13,827 nt of DNA. Origin: Pleionea sp041591085. GTDB taxonomy: Bacteria; Pseudomonadota; Gammaproteobacteria; Enterobacterales; Kangiellaceae. The translations under genes were made by a program, and so were the position numbers. Shown one piece after another: positions 8,485 to 13,827 of this stretch. Each line of letters opens with the position of its first letter. Position 1 is the first letter of the stretch. The stretch is taken from assembly GCA_041591085.1 (NCBI GenBank), contig JBFHSP010000067.1, positions 1 through 13,827 of the forward strand, in the 5' to 3' direction. Under the pieces are notes generated by a model that saw nothing but the letters and a program-made list of their open reading frames with translations, did no database searches and was not told the DNA's origin.

Positions 8485-10152
8485 TTACGCTTTTTTAGTA
8501 GCATATTCTTTTTCAACTTTACGCGTGATATAAACCTGCTGCGCAATCGATAGTAAGTTATTCACTAACCAGTAAAGTACTAAACCCGATGGGAAAAAGA
8601 TAAAAAATACAGTCATCATAACTGGAAGGTATTGCATAATTTTTTGCTGCATCGGATCCATGGCAGCAGACGTAGGTTGCATTTTTTGCATTGCCCACAT
8701 CGAAATCCCCATCAAGATTGGCAATATATAAAAAGGATCGGCGGCCGATAAATCTGTAATCCAAAAAGCGAAAGGGGCATGACGAATTTCAAAGCTTTCT
8801 AAAAGCACCCAATACAAGGCAAAAAACACGGGCATTTGAACCAGTAATGGTAAACAGCCACCCATAGGATTTACTTTTTCTTTCTTATACATTTCCATCA
8901 TGGCCATCGACATTTTTTGTCGATCTTCACCATAGCGATCTTTGAGCTCTTGCATTTTGGGTTGCAACATTCTCATTTTGGCAAACGAACGATATTGCGC
9001 GTTTGCTAATGGGTATAAAATAATTTTAACTGTGACCGTTACTAAAATAATTGCTAAACCCCAGTTGAATACCCAGCCTTGGAATAACGTCAGTAACCAA
9101 AAAATAGGTTGGCCAATCCACCAGAAAATTCCGTAATCCACTACTAAGTCTAAATTAGGTGCGATATTAGCTAATACATCTTGATCTTTAGGACCAATAT
9201 ATAAAACAGTGTTGATTTCTTTGCTTGCTTTGGCGCCAATTTCCACCCAAGGTTGAATTACTCGAACCAAGGATGTTTTAAATTGATCATTTAACACTTG
9301 TGATGAAAGTTCATTCATCAAGTTTTGATCAGGGATCCAAGCGGTTACAAAATAGTGTTGTAAATAAGCAACCCAACCACCTTTGGTTTTAATATTTAAG
9401 TTGGCGTCATCCATATCATCAAAATCGTATTTTTCATAACGAGTTTCTTCTGACGAATACGCCGCTCCCGTATAGGCTTGAACACCAAATCCACCCATAT
9501 TAGAGGCTTGTACATTTCTATCACGATTGAGCTGAGTGAATAATCGTACCTGATTGGCAGTATTAGACTGATTATTGATCTGGTAGCTCACATTAATCTG
9601 ATAGCTATTTTCAGCTATTTCAAACTGTTTGATGAACTCAACTCCTTCAGAGTTGACCCAGCTCAATTTTAAAATCGAGTCAGAATGATCAATCACTTGA
9701 TATAAAGCACGTTCTTTTTCTGAATCAGGTGCGCCTTTACCAAGTAATCCGCTTTTAGCAACAAATAAGCTATTCGCAGTTTCTTCTAAAATTTGTATTT
9801 TTCTATCTTCACTGTTTAGCTCTTGATTAAATTGTTTTAGTTGTGCAAAAACAACATCGCCACCTTTAGGATTGACTTTAAGTAGTAAAACAGAGTTTTC
9901 CAACTTCAATAACTGGTTAGTCACAGCTTTCTGTGATTGAGGTTCAGCCGATGGAATATCGGAGACAGGCAAATCACTCGGCGTATAGGAATCTATTTGG
10001 GCAATATCCGAGTGAACATCGCTCATCGGTTGATGATTGATCGACGAATCAGCCGTTGTCTGTTTAGGAGCGTAATCAGTTTGCCACTGTTGAAAAAGTA
10101 GAAAGCTGATAAAAGCTAAGGCTAAAAAAAGTATGCCTCTTGAAGATTCCAT
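8485..10152 (-). CDS. yidC: Membrane protein insertase YidC
   Basis: YidC inserts and folds inner-membrane proteins, alone or with SecYEG. I start it at ATG 10152 (555 residues, E. coli 548). The frame is open 26 codons further, but that extension overlaps yidD and lacks the usual MESSRG-like start. TM1 is at about 6-21, followed by a Ser/Thr/Gln-rich linker and a large periplasmic beta domain (about 80-330). The core contains TM2 (about 365-383), the charged cytoplasmic loop AKMRMLQPKMQELKDRYG, the GGCLPLLVQMP motif at 431-441 opening TM3, TM4 around 472-490, and the TM5 segment with FFPSGLVLYW at 519-528. At the groove position where E. coli has Arg366 there is Lys376, keeping the positive charge. 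An AGAG site lies 8 nt before ATG, and the start is 10 bp after the yidD stop. Confidence 0.97.
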   Translation of the reverse strand: MESSRGILFLALAFISFLLFQQWQTDYAPKQTTADSSINHQPMSDVHSDIAQIDSYTPSDLPVSDIPSAEPQSQKAVTNQLLKLENSVLLLKVNPKGGDVVFAQLKQFNQELNSEDRKIQILEETANSLFVAKSGLLGKGAPDSEKERALYQVIDHSDSILKLSWVNSEGVEFIKQFEIAENSYQINVSYQINNQSNTANQVRLFTQLNRDRNVQASNMGGFGVQAYTGAAYSSEETRYEKYDFDDMDDANLNIKTKGGWVAYLQHYFVTAWIPDQNLMNELSSQVLNDQFKTSLVRVIQPWVEIGAKASKEINTVLYIGPKDQDVLANIAPNLDLVVDYGIFWWIGQPIFWLLTLFQGWVFNWGLAIILVTVTVKIILYPLANAQYRSFAKMRMLQPKMQELKDRYGEDRQKMSMAMMEMYKKEKVNPMGGCLPLLVQMPVFFALYWVLLESFEIRHAPFAFWITDLSAADPFYILPILMGISMWAMQKMQPTSAAMDPMQQKIMQYLPVMMTVFFIFFPSGLVLYWLVNNLLSIAQQVYITRKVEKEYATKKA

Positions 10153-10162
10153 AATGTAAGCT

Positions 10163-10417
10163 CTATTGGTTAGATTTAGGTTGTTTTTTTCGTGTCCAAC
10201 TGAAACTATCCGGAACCGGATCAAAACCACCTTCGTTTAAAGGATGACATCGAGCAATTCGATGCATACCAAGCCAACAACCCTTTAAACTGCCATGGGT
10301 TGAAATGGCCTCAATTGTATAAGAAGAGCAAGTCGGAGTGAACCTACAATGTTGACCGATTAAAGGGCTGATCAATTTTTGATAACCTTTTATGATCACT
10401 ATCAAGATTCGACGCAT
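10163..10417 (-). CDS. yidD: Membrane protein insertion efficiency factor YidD
   Basis: YidD is a small inner-membrane-associated protein that improves insertion of YidC substrates in E. coli. The 84-residue product has an N-terminal amphipathic stretch (ILIVIIKGYQKLISPL) and the family block: CRFTPTCSSYTIEAI at 24-38, HG..KG at 41-46, RIARCHP at 53-59 and GGFDPVP at 63-69, with the conserved Cys residues intact. The start ATG lies inside the end of rnpA (16-bp overlap) and is preceded by AAAGG, so translation is likely coupled. It stands between rnpA and yidC, as in most gammaproteobacteria. Confidence 0.97.
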   Translation of the reverse strand: MRRILIVIIKGYQKLISPLIGQHCRFTPTCSSYTIEAISTHGSLKGCWLGMHRIARCHPLNEGGFDPVPDSFSWTRKKQPKSNQ

Positions 10418-10776
10418 TGTTTTTTAACCTTTCGCCACAAATGTGCAATCGCTGAATCTATTTCTGCAGTGCCCATTTGGGCAATATCTCGACGAACTAA
10501 AATAACGAAGTCAAAATGGGGCAACTGGCCTAGGGTTAAACGAAATGACTCTCTCAATTTTCGTTTGATCTGATTTCGTGCAACAGCTAGTTTTAAATGC
10601 TTTTTAGCAATGGCCATACCCAGTCGAGCATGATCTTGATTATTTTGACGAGCTAAAAGAGTAAATGCTCGATTACCACAGCGAGTAGGTTCTTCAAATA
10701 CAAATGAAAATTGCTGGGGGGATAAAAGACGAAGCTCCCGTCCAAAACCAAAGGATAAATCAGTTTCATCCCTCAT
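10402..10776 (-). CDS. rnpA: Ribonuclease P protein component
   Basis: RnpA binds the catalytic RNase P RNA and helps cleave 5' leaders from pre-tRNAs. From ATG 10776 the protein is 124 residues (E. coli 119). It begins the conserved part at GRELRLLSPQQF (12-23) and carries RLGMAIAKKHLKLAVARN and the RNA-binding signature at 67-72. That signature reads RNQIKR instead of the usual RNRxKR, so the second Arg is Gln. A TTG at 10797 would add seven residues and has AGGG four bases upstream. I prefer ATG because its length is closer to the family, but the choice is open. It lies downstream of rpmH and overlaps yidD by 16 bp. Confidence 0.95.
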   Translation of the reverse strand: MRDETDLSFGFGRELRLLSPQQFSFVFEEPTRCGNRAFTLLARQNNQDHARLGMAIAKKHLKLAVARNQIKRKLRESFRLTLGQLPHFDFVILVRRDIAQMGTAEIDSAIAHLWRKVKKQCVES

Positions 10777-10815
10777 ATTTTCAACAGGAGCCTTCAATAA
10801 ACCCTGATGGATTTA

Positions 10816-10950
10816 TTATGCAGAAAGAACTTTACGCCCTTTTGCTCTACGACGAGCGAGTACGGCACGACCATTTTTAGTTGCCATGCGAGCTCTGAAT
10901 CCGTGGGTGCGCTTACGCTTTAAGTTACTAGGTTGAAATGTACGTTTCAT
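10816..10950 (-). CDS. rpmH: 50S ribosomal protein L34
   Basis: Minus-strand translation gives the complete 44-residue L34, starting MKRTFQPSNLKRKRTHGFRA and ending RRRAKGRKVLSA, very close to E. coli (46 residues). L34 is a small, extremely basic component of the large ribosomal subunit. It is the first gene of the rpmH-rnpA-yidD-yidC-mnmE unit, with its own promoter at 11005-11033 and a leader of about 48 nt. The ribosome site is only a weak GCAGG 9 nt before ATG. The stronger AGGAG further up belongs to a leader hairpin and lies too far away. Confidence 0.98.
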   Translation of the reverse strand: MKRTFQPSNLKRKRTHGFRARMATKNGRAVLARRRAKGRKVLSA

Positions 10951-10979
10951 TGTTAACAGCCTGCCATTTTATAAACATA

Positions 10980-10995
10980 TCTCCTCGGAAGGAGA
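10980..10995 (-). promoter_or_regulatory. Hairpin near the 5' end of the rpmH mRNA
   Basis: A perfect 6-bp inverted repeat TCTCCT/AGGAGA encloses a four-base loop. In the leftward RNA the loop is UCCG, which fits the stable UNCG tetraloop class, though the closing pair is U-A. From the predicted start point (near 10998) it would begin within a few nucleotides of the transcript end. It has no U tract and is not a terminator. Confidence 0.5.
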
Positions 10996-11004
10996 GGGTG
11001 CGGA

Positions 11005-11033
11005 ATTCTAATTGAAGTAACTCCCAAGATCAA
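11005..11033 (-). promoter_or_regulatory. Sigma-70-type promoter of the rpmH operon
   Basis: On the minus strand, -35 TTGATC (11033-11028) and -10 TAGAAT (11010-11005) are separated by exactly 17 bp, with 4/6 and 5/6 matches to consensus. Transcription would begin near 10998, about 48 nt before the rpmH start codon. Confidence 0.7.
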
Positions 11034-11050
11034 CGCTTTATTGTACAAAA

Positions 11051-11067
11051 ATCCCACTAAAAAGTGG
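11051..11067 (-). terminator. Weak terminator-like hairpin between oriC and the rpmH promoter
   Basis: Read leftward, a 5-bp stem CCACT/AGTGG with a T4 loop is followed by GATTTTTG. The stem matches the core of the parB terminator. It lies just upstream of the rpmH promoter and could stop leftward transcripts leaving oriC. The short stem and broken T tract make it uncertain. Confidence 0.3.
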
Positions 11068-11153
11068 CTTAACAGTTCATTAAAATAAGAAATACTAGAT
11101 TTAGTCGCTTGCCTCTGGAAAACACCACTATATATAGTATTTGTAACTAAGGC

Positions 11154-11162
11154 TGTGGATAT
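11154..11162 (-). promoter_or_regulatory. DnaA box, one mismatch
   Basis: Read on the minus strand it is ATATCCACA, differing from TTATCCACA at the first base. It marks the left side of the origin cluster. Confidence 0.6.
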
Positions 11163-11258
11163 GTTTTTTTTATTATTTTCTTTTTAAATGTAAAAATTAC
11201 GTAAAAATCTCAATAAACTTAGAAGTTATGCATTTACTAAAGCAAAAATTCAAAAGAG

Positions 11259-11267
11259 TAATCCACA
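11259..11267 (+). promoter_or_regulatory. DnaA box, one mismatch
   Basis: TAATCCACA on the plus strand differs from TTATCCACA at the second base. It points into the A+T-rich tract and faces the perfect box at 11342. Confidence 0.6.
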
Positions 11268-11270
11268 AGT

Positions 11271-11336
11271 AGCTTATTTATATTAAATAATAATAAATAA
11301 AAAGATCTTTTATTATATTAATAATTAAGGTTGCTT
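11271..11336. other. A+T-rich DNA unwinding element candidate
   Basis: Positions 11271-11330 contain six G/C bases in 60 (90% A+T), including an uninterrupted 30-bp A/T run (11274-11303) and a second of 21 bp (11308-11328). It includes three TAA triplets in a row (11288-11296) and the perfect palindrome AAAAGATCTTTT (11300-11311). It lies directly between two inward-facing DnaA boxes, the layout expected of the strand-opening site. Confidence 0.6.
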
Positions 11337-11341
11337 TTATT

Positions 11342-11350
11342 TGTGGATAA
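11342..11350 (-). promoter_or_regulatory. Perfect consensus DnaA box
   Basis: TGTGGATAA on the plus strand is the exact complement of TTATCCACA, the strongest DnaA-binding 9-mer. It abuts the right end of the A+T-rich tract and is the most reliable anchor for the origin. Confidence 0.85.
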
Positions 11351-11377
11351 GTATCATTTATACAATAAAAACAGTAA

Positions 11378-11405
11378 GTTATTTTGATGATAAGTTGAAA
11401 ATAAC
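11378..11405. repeat. 8-bp inverted repeat with 12-nt spacer in oriC
   Basis: GTTATTTT (11378-11385) and AAAATAAC (11398-11405) are perfect complements around GATGATAAGTTG. It is not a terminator for a known gene. It may be an extrusion-prone element, a protein site, or chance in A+T-rich sequence. Confidence 0.5.
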
Positions 11406-11600
11406 AGCTGTGTTTCTTGGGGTTATACCGTATACAGTTTGTGAATGTTTTAAACTAAATTGGAGAATTACTTACTTTTGTACAATTAAATCACAGTTAT
11501 ATTTTAATTTTGATCGCGTATTGTCTTAGTTTATTTTAGTTTTGTGTAATTTTTAATCATTGCTTAGTTATTCAATAAAATCACCTTTATTACAAATTTC

Positions 11601-11609
11601 TGTGGAAAA
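11601..11609 (-). promoter_or_regulatory. DnaA box next to the dnaA promoter, one mismatch
   Basis: TTTTCCACA on the minus strand differs at the third base. It sits about 25 bp before the candidate dnaA -35, where DnaA binding could autoregulate its own gene, as known in other bacteria. Confidence 0.5.
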
Positions 11610-11634
11610 CTATAGCGATCAGCTTAGCAATTGA

Positions 11635-11664
11635 TTTACACTAGCTACCTGTTAAAAATATAAG
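11635..11664 (+). promoter_or_regulatory. Candidate dnaA promoter
   Basis: TTTACA (11635-11640) and TATAAG (11659-11664) each match sigma-70 consensus at 5/6, with an 18-bp spacer. The predicted start point falls at about 11671, on the TTG start codon of the dnaA frame and 9 nt before the alternative ATG. A further weak pair, TTGTAC (11478-11483) with TATTTT (11500-11505), lies upstream. Confidence 0.45.
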
Positions 11665-11670
11665 CTTGTT

Positions 11671-13038
11671 TTGGATAAAATGATCTGGCGTCATTGTTTA
11701 CATGAATTAAAGGATGAATTAGCGCCCACTCAATTTCATACTTGGATCAACCCATTAAAAGTTGAAGAAAGTGAAAGTGAAATTATTTTAATGGCTCCAA
11801 ATCGATTTATTCTAGATTGGGTTAAAGATAATTATCTTGGTAAGATCAATCAGATTATCAAAGATCAAAGTCCAACCGATTCAGTTAAAAAGCTAAGATT
11901 GATTATTAATGATCAAACGAATAGCACCTCCATTACAAAAGAATCCATAAAACCAGCGGTCAATGTTGTTAATAAAACCAACAACCGAGTTAATGAGGAA
12001 TCTGCAACAGAACTACACCAATCAAACCTAAATGGCGAATTTAATTTTAAAAAATTTGTAGAAGGTAAATCTAATCAACTTGCTTCTGCTGCAGCTAAAC
12101 AAGTCGCTGAAAATCCCGGTGGTGCTTATAACCCGTTATTTATTTATGGAGCAACAGGATTAGGTAAAACCCACTTAATGCACGCAGTCGGTAACTTAAT
12201 TCTAGAAAAAAAGCCAAATGGTAAAGTGGTTTATTTGCGATCTGAGCGATTTGTCGCAGATATGGTTAAGGCGCTGCAAACTAATACCATTGATGAATTC
12301 AAACAGTTCTATCGATCGGTTGATGCACTGTTAATTGATGATATTCAGTTTTTTGCCAAAAAAGATCGATCTCAAGAAGAATTTTTCCATACTTTTAATG
12401 CGCTATTGGAAGGTAATCAACAAATCATATTGACTAGCGATAAATATCCTAAAGAGATAGATGGAGTTGATGACAGATTAAAAAGCCGTTTTGGTTGGGG
12501 GTTAACTGTTGCAGTAGAACCGCCAGAATTAGAAACAAGAGTGGCTATTTTAATTTCAAAAGCTGAGCAAATTGGCGTTAAGCTATCAAATGAAGTCGCT
12601 TTTTTTATAGCTAAAAGAATTCGGTCGAATGTTAGAGAGTTAGAAGGTGCGTTAAAACGCGTTTTAGCAAATGCTCAATTTACCGGTAAACCAATTACCA
12701 TAGATTTCGTAAAAGAGTCCTTAAGAGATTTAATAGCCGTTCAAAATAAGCAAATAAGTATCGATAATATTCAGAAAAATGTAGCTGAGTATTACAAAAT
12801 TAAGGTAGCTGATTTATTATCTAAAAGACGTAGCCGATCGGTAGCCAGACCTAGGCAAATGGCTATGAGTTTGGCTAAAGAATTAACCAACAAGAGCTTG
12901 CCTGAAATTGGCGATGCTTTTGGTGGTAAAGATCATACAACCGTTTTGCACGCATGTAGAAAGATAAAGGAACTGAGAGAGCAGGATCCAAGCATCGAAG
13001 AAGATTTTAATAATCTATTTAGAATTTTAACTAATTGA
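11671..13038 (+). CDS. dnaA: Chromosomal replication initiator protein DnaA
   Basis: DnaA-ATP binds DnaA boxes, opens oriC and loads the DnaB helicase. The product is 455 residues from TTG 11671 or 452 from ATG 11680. The TTG start places Trp at position 6 as in E. coli (SLWQQCL aligns with MIWRHCL), but neither start has a clear ribosome site, and an in-frame TAA at 11653 limits extension. Domain I (about 1-80) includes DELAPTQFHTWINPL. Domain II is a short variable Asn/Thr-rich linker (about 81-122), explaining the length below E. coli's 467. The AAA+ domain has Walker A GATGLGKT at 160-167, Walker B LLIDDIQ at 220-226 and the box VII arginine region DRLKSRFGWG. Domain IV ends with the DNA-binding signature GGKDHTTVLHAC at 418-429. 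It is followed by dnaN after 16 bp. Confidence 0.98.
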   Translation: MDKMIWRHCLHELKDELAPTQFHTWINPLKVEESESEIILMAPNRFILDWVKDNYLGKINQIIKDQSPTDSVKKLRLIINDQTNSTSITKESIKPAVNVVNKTNNRVNEESATELHQSNLNGEFNFKKFVEGKSNQLASAAAKQVAENPGGAYNPLFIYGATGLGKTHLMHAVGNLILEKKPNGKVVYLRSERFVADMVKALQTNTIDEFKQFYRSVDALLIDDIQFFAKKDRSQEEFFHTFNALLEGNQQIILTSDKYPKEIDGVDDRLKSRFGWGLTVAVEPPELETRVAILISKAEQIGVKLSNEVAFFIAKRIRSNVRELEGALKRVLANAQFTGKPITIDFVKESLRDLIAVQNKQISIDNIQKNVAEYYKIKVADLLSKRRSRSVARPRQMAMSLAKELTNKSLPEIGDAFGGKDHTTVLHACRKIKELREQDPSIEEDFNNLFRILTN

Positions 13039-13054
13039 TTTTAAAGGTTAATTT

Positions 13055-13827
13055 ATGAAATTAACAATTTCACAACAATCTCTTTATGGACCGTTACAGC
13101 TTATTAGTGGTGCTGTAGAAAGAAGGCAAACGTTGCCAGTATTAAGTAATGTGCTTTTGCAGGTAAAGGATAACGCTCTATTCATAACAGGTACTGATCT
13201 TGAAGTAGAAATGGTTGCTAAAATAGCTTTGGTAGGCGAGGTCTTTGAAGGTGAAGTGACAGTTCCAGCCAAAAAATTGGTTGAGGTAGTAAAAAGCCTT
13301 GATGCTGAAGATATGATTACGATGCAACTTCAAGACAGTAAAGTAAAAGTGTCTAGCGGTAGTTCTAAGTTTACTTTATCTACGTTACCCGCTAATGAAT
13401 TCCCTAATTTAGAAGATTCAATTGGGCTTGCAGAAATTCACGCTAATGTAGCAGAGCTTAAAAATGTAATCGCAGCGACTCAATTCGCAATGGCGCAGCA
13501 AGATGTTCGATATTATTTAAATGGCATGTTGTTCGATATTAATCAGCAGCAATTGGTAGCAGTAGCAACCGATGGCCATCGACTAGCTTTATCTAAAATT
13601 GCTATCACGAGTGAGCTATCTGATAGACAACAAGCGATTATTCCTAGAAAAGGGGTGATTGAACTGAATCGATTTTTATCCAGTGTCGATGAAGCGGTTA
13701 AGTTACAGATCAGTAATAACCACATTAAGGCTTCTTCAGATCATTTTAGTTTCACGTCAAAACTGGTTGACGGAAAGTACCCAGATTATGAAAAAGTGCT
13801 ACCTAAAGGCAGTGATAAAATGCTGTC
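13055..13827 (+). CDS. dnaN: DNA polymerase III beta sliding clamp, C-terminus outside window
   Basis: The beta clamp is a ring-shaped dimer that tethers DNA polymerase III and other proteins to DNA. The frame from ATG 13055 stays open to the window end, giving 257 of roughly 366 residues, so about two of the three clamp domains. It aligns well with E. coli: MKLTISQQSLYGPLQ at the start, RRQTLPVLSNVLLQV, TGTDLEVEMVA, STLPANEFPNL, QDVRYYLNGMLF, ATDGHRLA, IPRKGVIEL and FTSKLVDGKYPDY. An AAAGG ribosome site lies 8 nt before ATG. The 16-bp gap after dnaA indicates one operon, normally continued by recF and gyrB beyond the window. Confidence 0.98.
   Translation, partial: MKLTISQQSLYGPLQLISGAVERRQTLPVLSNVLLQVKDNALFITGTDLEVEMVAKIALVGEVFEGEVTVPAKKLVEVVKSLDAEDMITMQLQDSKVKVSSGSSKFTLSTLPANEFPNLEDSIGLAEIHANVAELKNVIAATQFAMAQQDVRYYLNGMLFDINQQQLVAVATDGHRLALSKIAITSELSDRQQAIIPRKGVIELNRFLSSVDEAVKLQISNNHIKASSDHFSFTSKLVDGKYPDYEKVLPKGSDKML

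Larger units (their letters stand above)
11101..11670. other. oriC: Predicted chromosomal replication origin (oriC)
   Basis: The 720-bp gap between rpmH and dnaA is the usual place of oriC in gammaproteobacteria outside the Enterobacterales. It contains one perfect and three one-mismatch DnaA boxes, an A+T-rich unwinding candidate flanked by two of them, and gene orientations that diverge around it. A 12-bp palindrome ACTATATATAGT sits at 11127-11138. Only four GATC sites fall between 10951 and 11670 (11028, 11304, 11512, 11617), far sparser than in E. coli oriC. The exact borders are not defined by sequence alone. Confidence 0.85.

Noticed and set aside
10153..10230. 26-residue N-terminal extension of YidC
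   Set aside because: The frame is open, but it overlaps yidD, while the ATG at 10152 gives the family-typical start and length with an AGAG site.
10928..10978. 16-codon upstream ORF overlapping the rpmH start in another frame
   Set aside because: Its ATG is only 2 nt from AGGAG, too close for efficient initiation, and the frame carries no recognisable leader peptide. It could be tested, but sequence does not support it.
11028..11040. IHF-like site (12/13 to WATCAANNNNTTR) at the rpmH -35
   Set aside because: The match is largely explained by the -35 hexamer and A+T-rich context. Such matches occur often by chance.
11341..11529. 62-codon open frame starting TTG in the plus strand of oriC
   Set aside because: Its start overlaps the perfect DnaA box, the composition is that of the surrounding A+T-rich spacer, and the product resembles nothing recognisable.
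1..13827. CRISPR arrays, tRNA or rRNA genes, insertion sequences, prophage or toxin-antitoxin genes
   Set aside because: I looked on both strands and saw no spaced repeats, tRNA-like cloverleaf, transposase motifs or phage genes. Apart from the gaps described, the window is filled by core genes.

Overview
The window is a bacterial chromosome replication-origin neighbourhood with the gammaproteobacterial gene order. Reading leftward from the origin (minus strand) it carries rpmH, rnpA, yidD, yidC, mnmE, then mnmG, rsmG, parA, parB. Reading rightward (plus strand) it carries dnaA and the first two thirds of dnaN. DnaA, DnaN, MnmG, MnmE, YidC and the 44-residue ribosomal protein L34 match E. coli closely along their length, so a gammaproteobacterium is a firm inference. 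The low G+C and the secreted subtilase suggest a free-living, probably marine lineage outside the Enterobacterales. I cannot name the genus.

Layout. 1-1068 (minus): start of an exported S8 (subtilisin-type) protease with an I9 propeptide, cut by the window edge before its catalytic Ser. 1069-1404: non-coding. 1405-1430: parB terminator. 1461-5699 (minus): parB, parA, rsmG and mnmG, tightly packed and transcribed mnmG to parB. 5700-5864: divergent promoter region with a CRP-like site. 5865-7094 (plus): an unrecognised single-pass, membrane-anchored protein, the only gene here transcribed toward the origin. 7104-10950 (minus): mnmE, yidC, yidD, rnpA and rpmH, transcribed rpmH to mnmE. 10951-11670: intergenic region holding the rpmH promoter and the predicted oriC, with four DnaA-box-like sites and a 90% A+T unwinding candidate. 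11671-13038: dnaA. 13055-13827: dnaN, cut by the right edge.

The genes form a growth and replication module. DnaA opens oriC and DnaN is the sliding clamp. ParA/ParB segregate the origin. L34, RnpA and RsmG serve ribosome and tRNA maturation. YidD/YidC insert membrane proteins. MnmE and MnmG together modify the wobble uridine of certain tRNAs. Apart from the 5865 gene, transcription runs away from the origin, co-directional with replication.

Most of the window is ordinary, well-conserved core chromosome and I found no clear new system. The parts worth a second look are the unknown gene at 5865-7094 with a possible class II CRP promoter, the compact oriC with few GATC sites, a possible leaderless dnaA transcript with a TTG start, a hairpin at the predicted 5' end of the rpmH mRNA, a degenerate parS-like site in dnaN, and a secreted protease next to parB.
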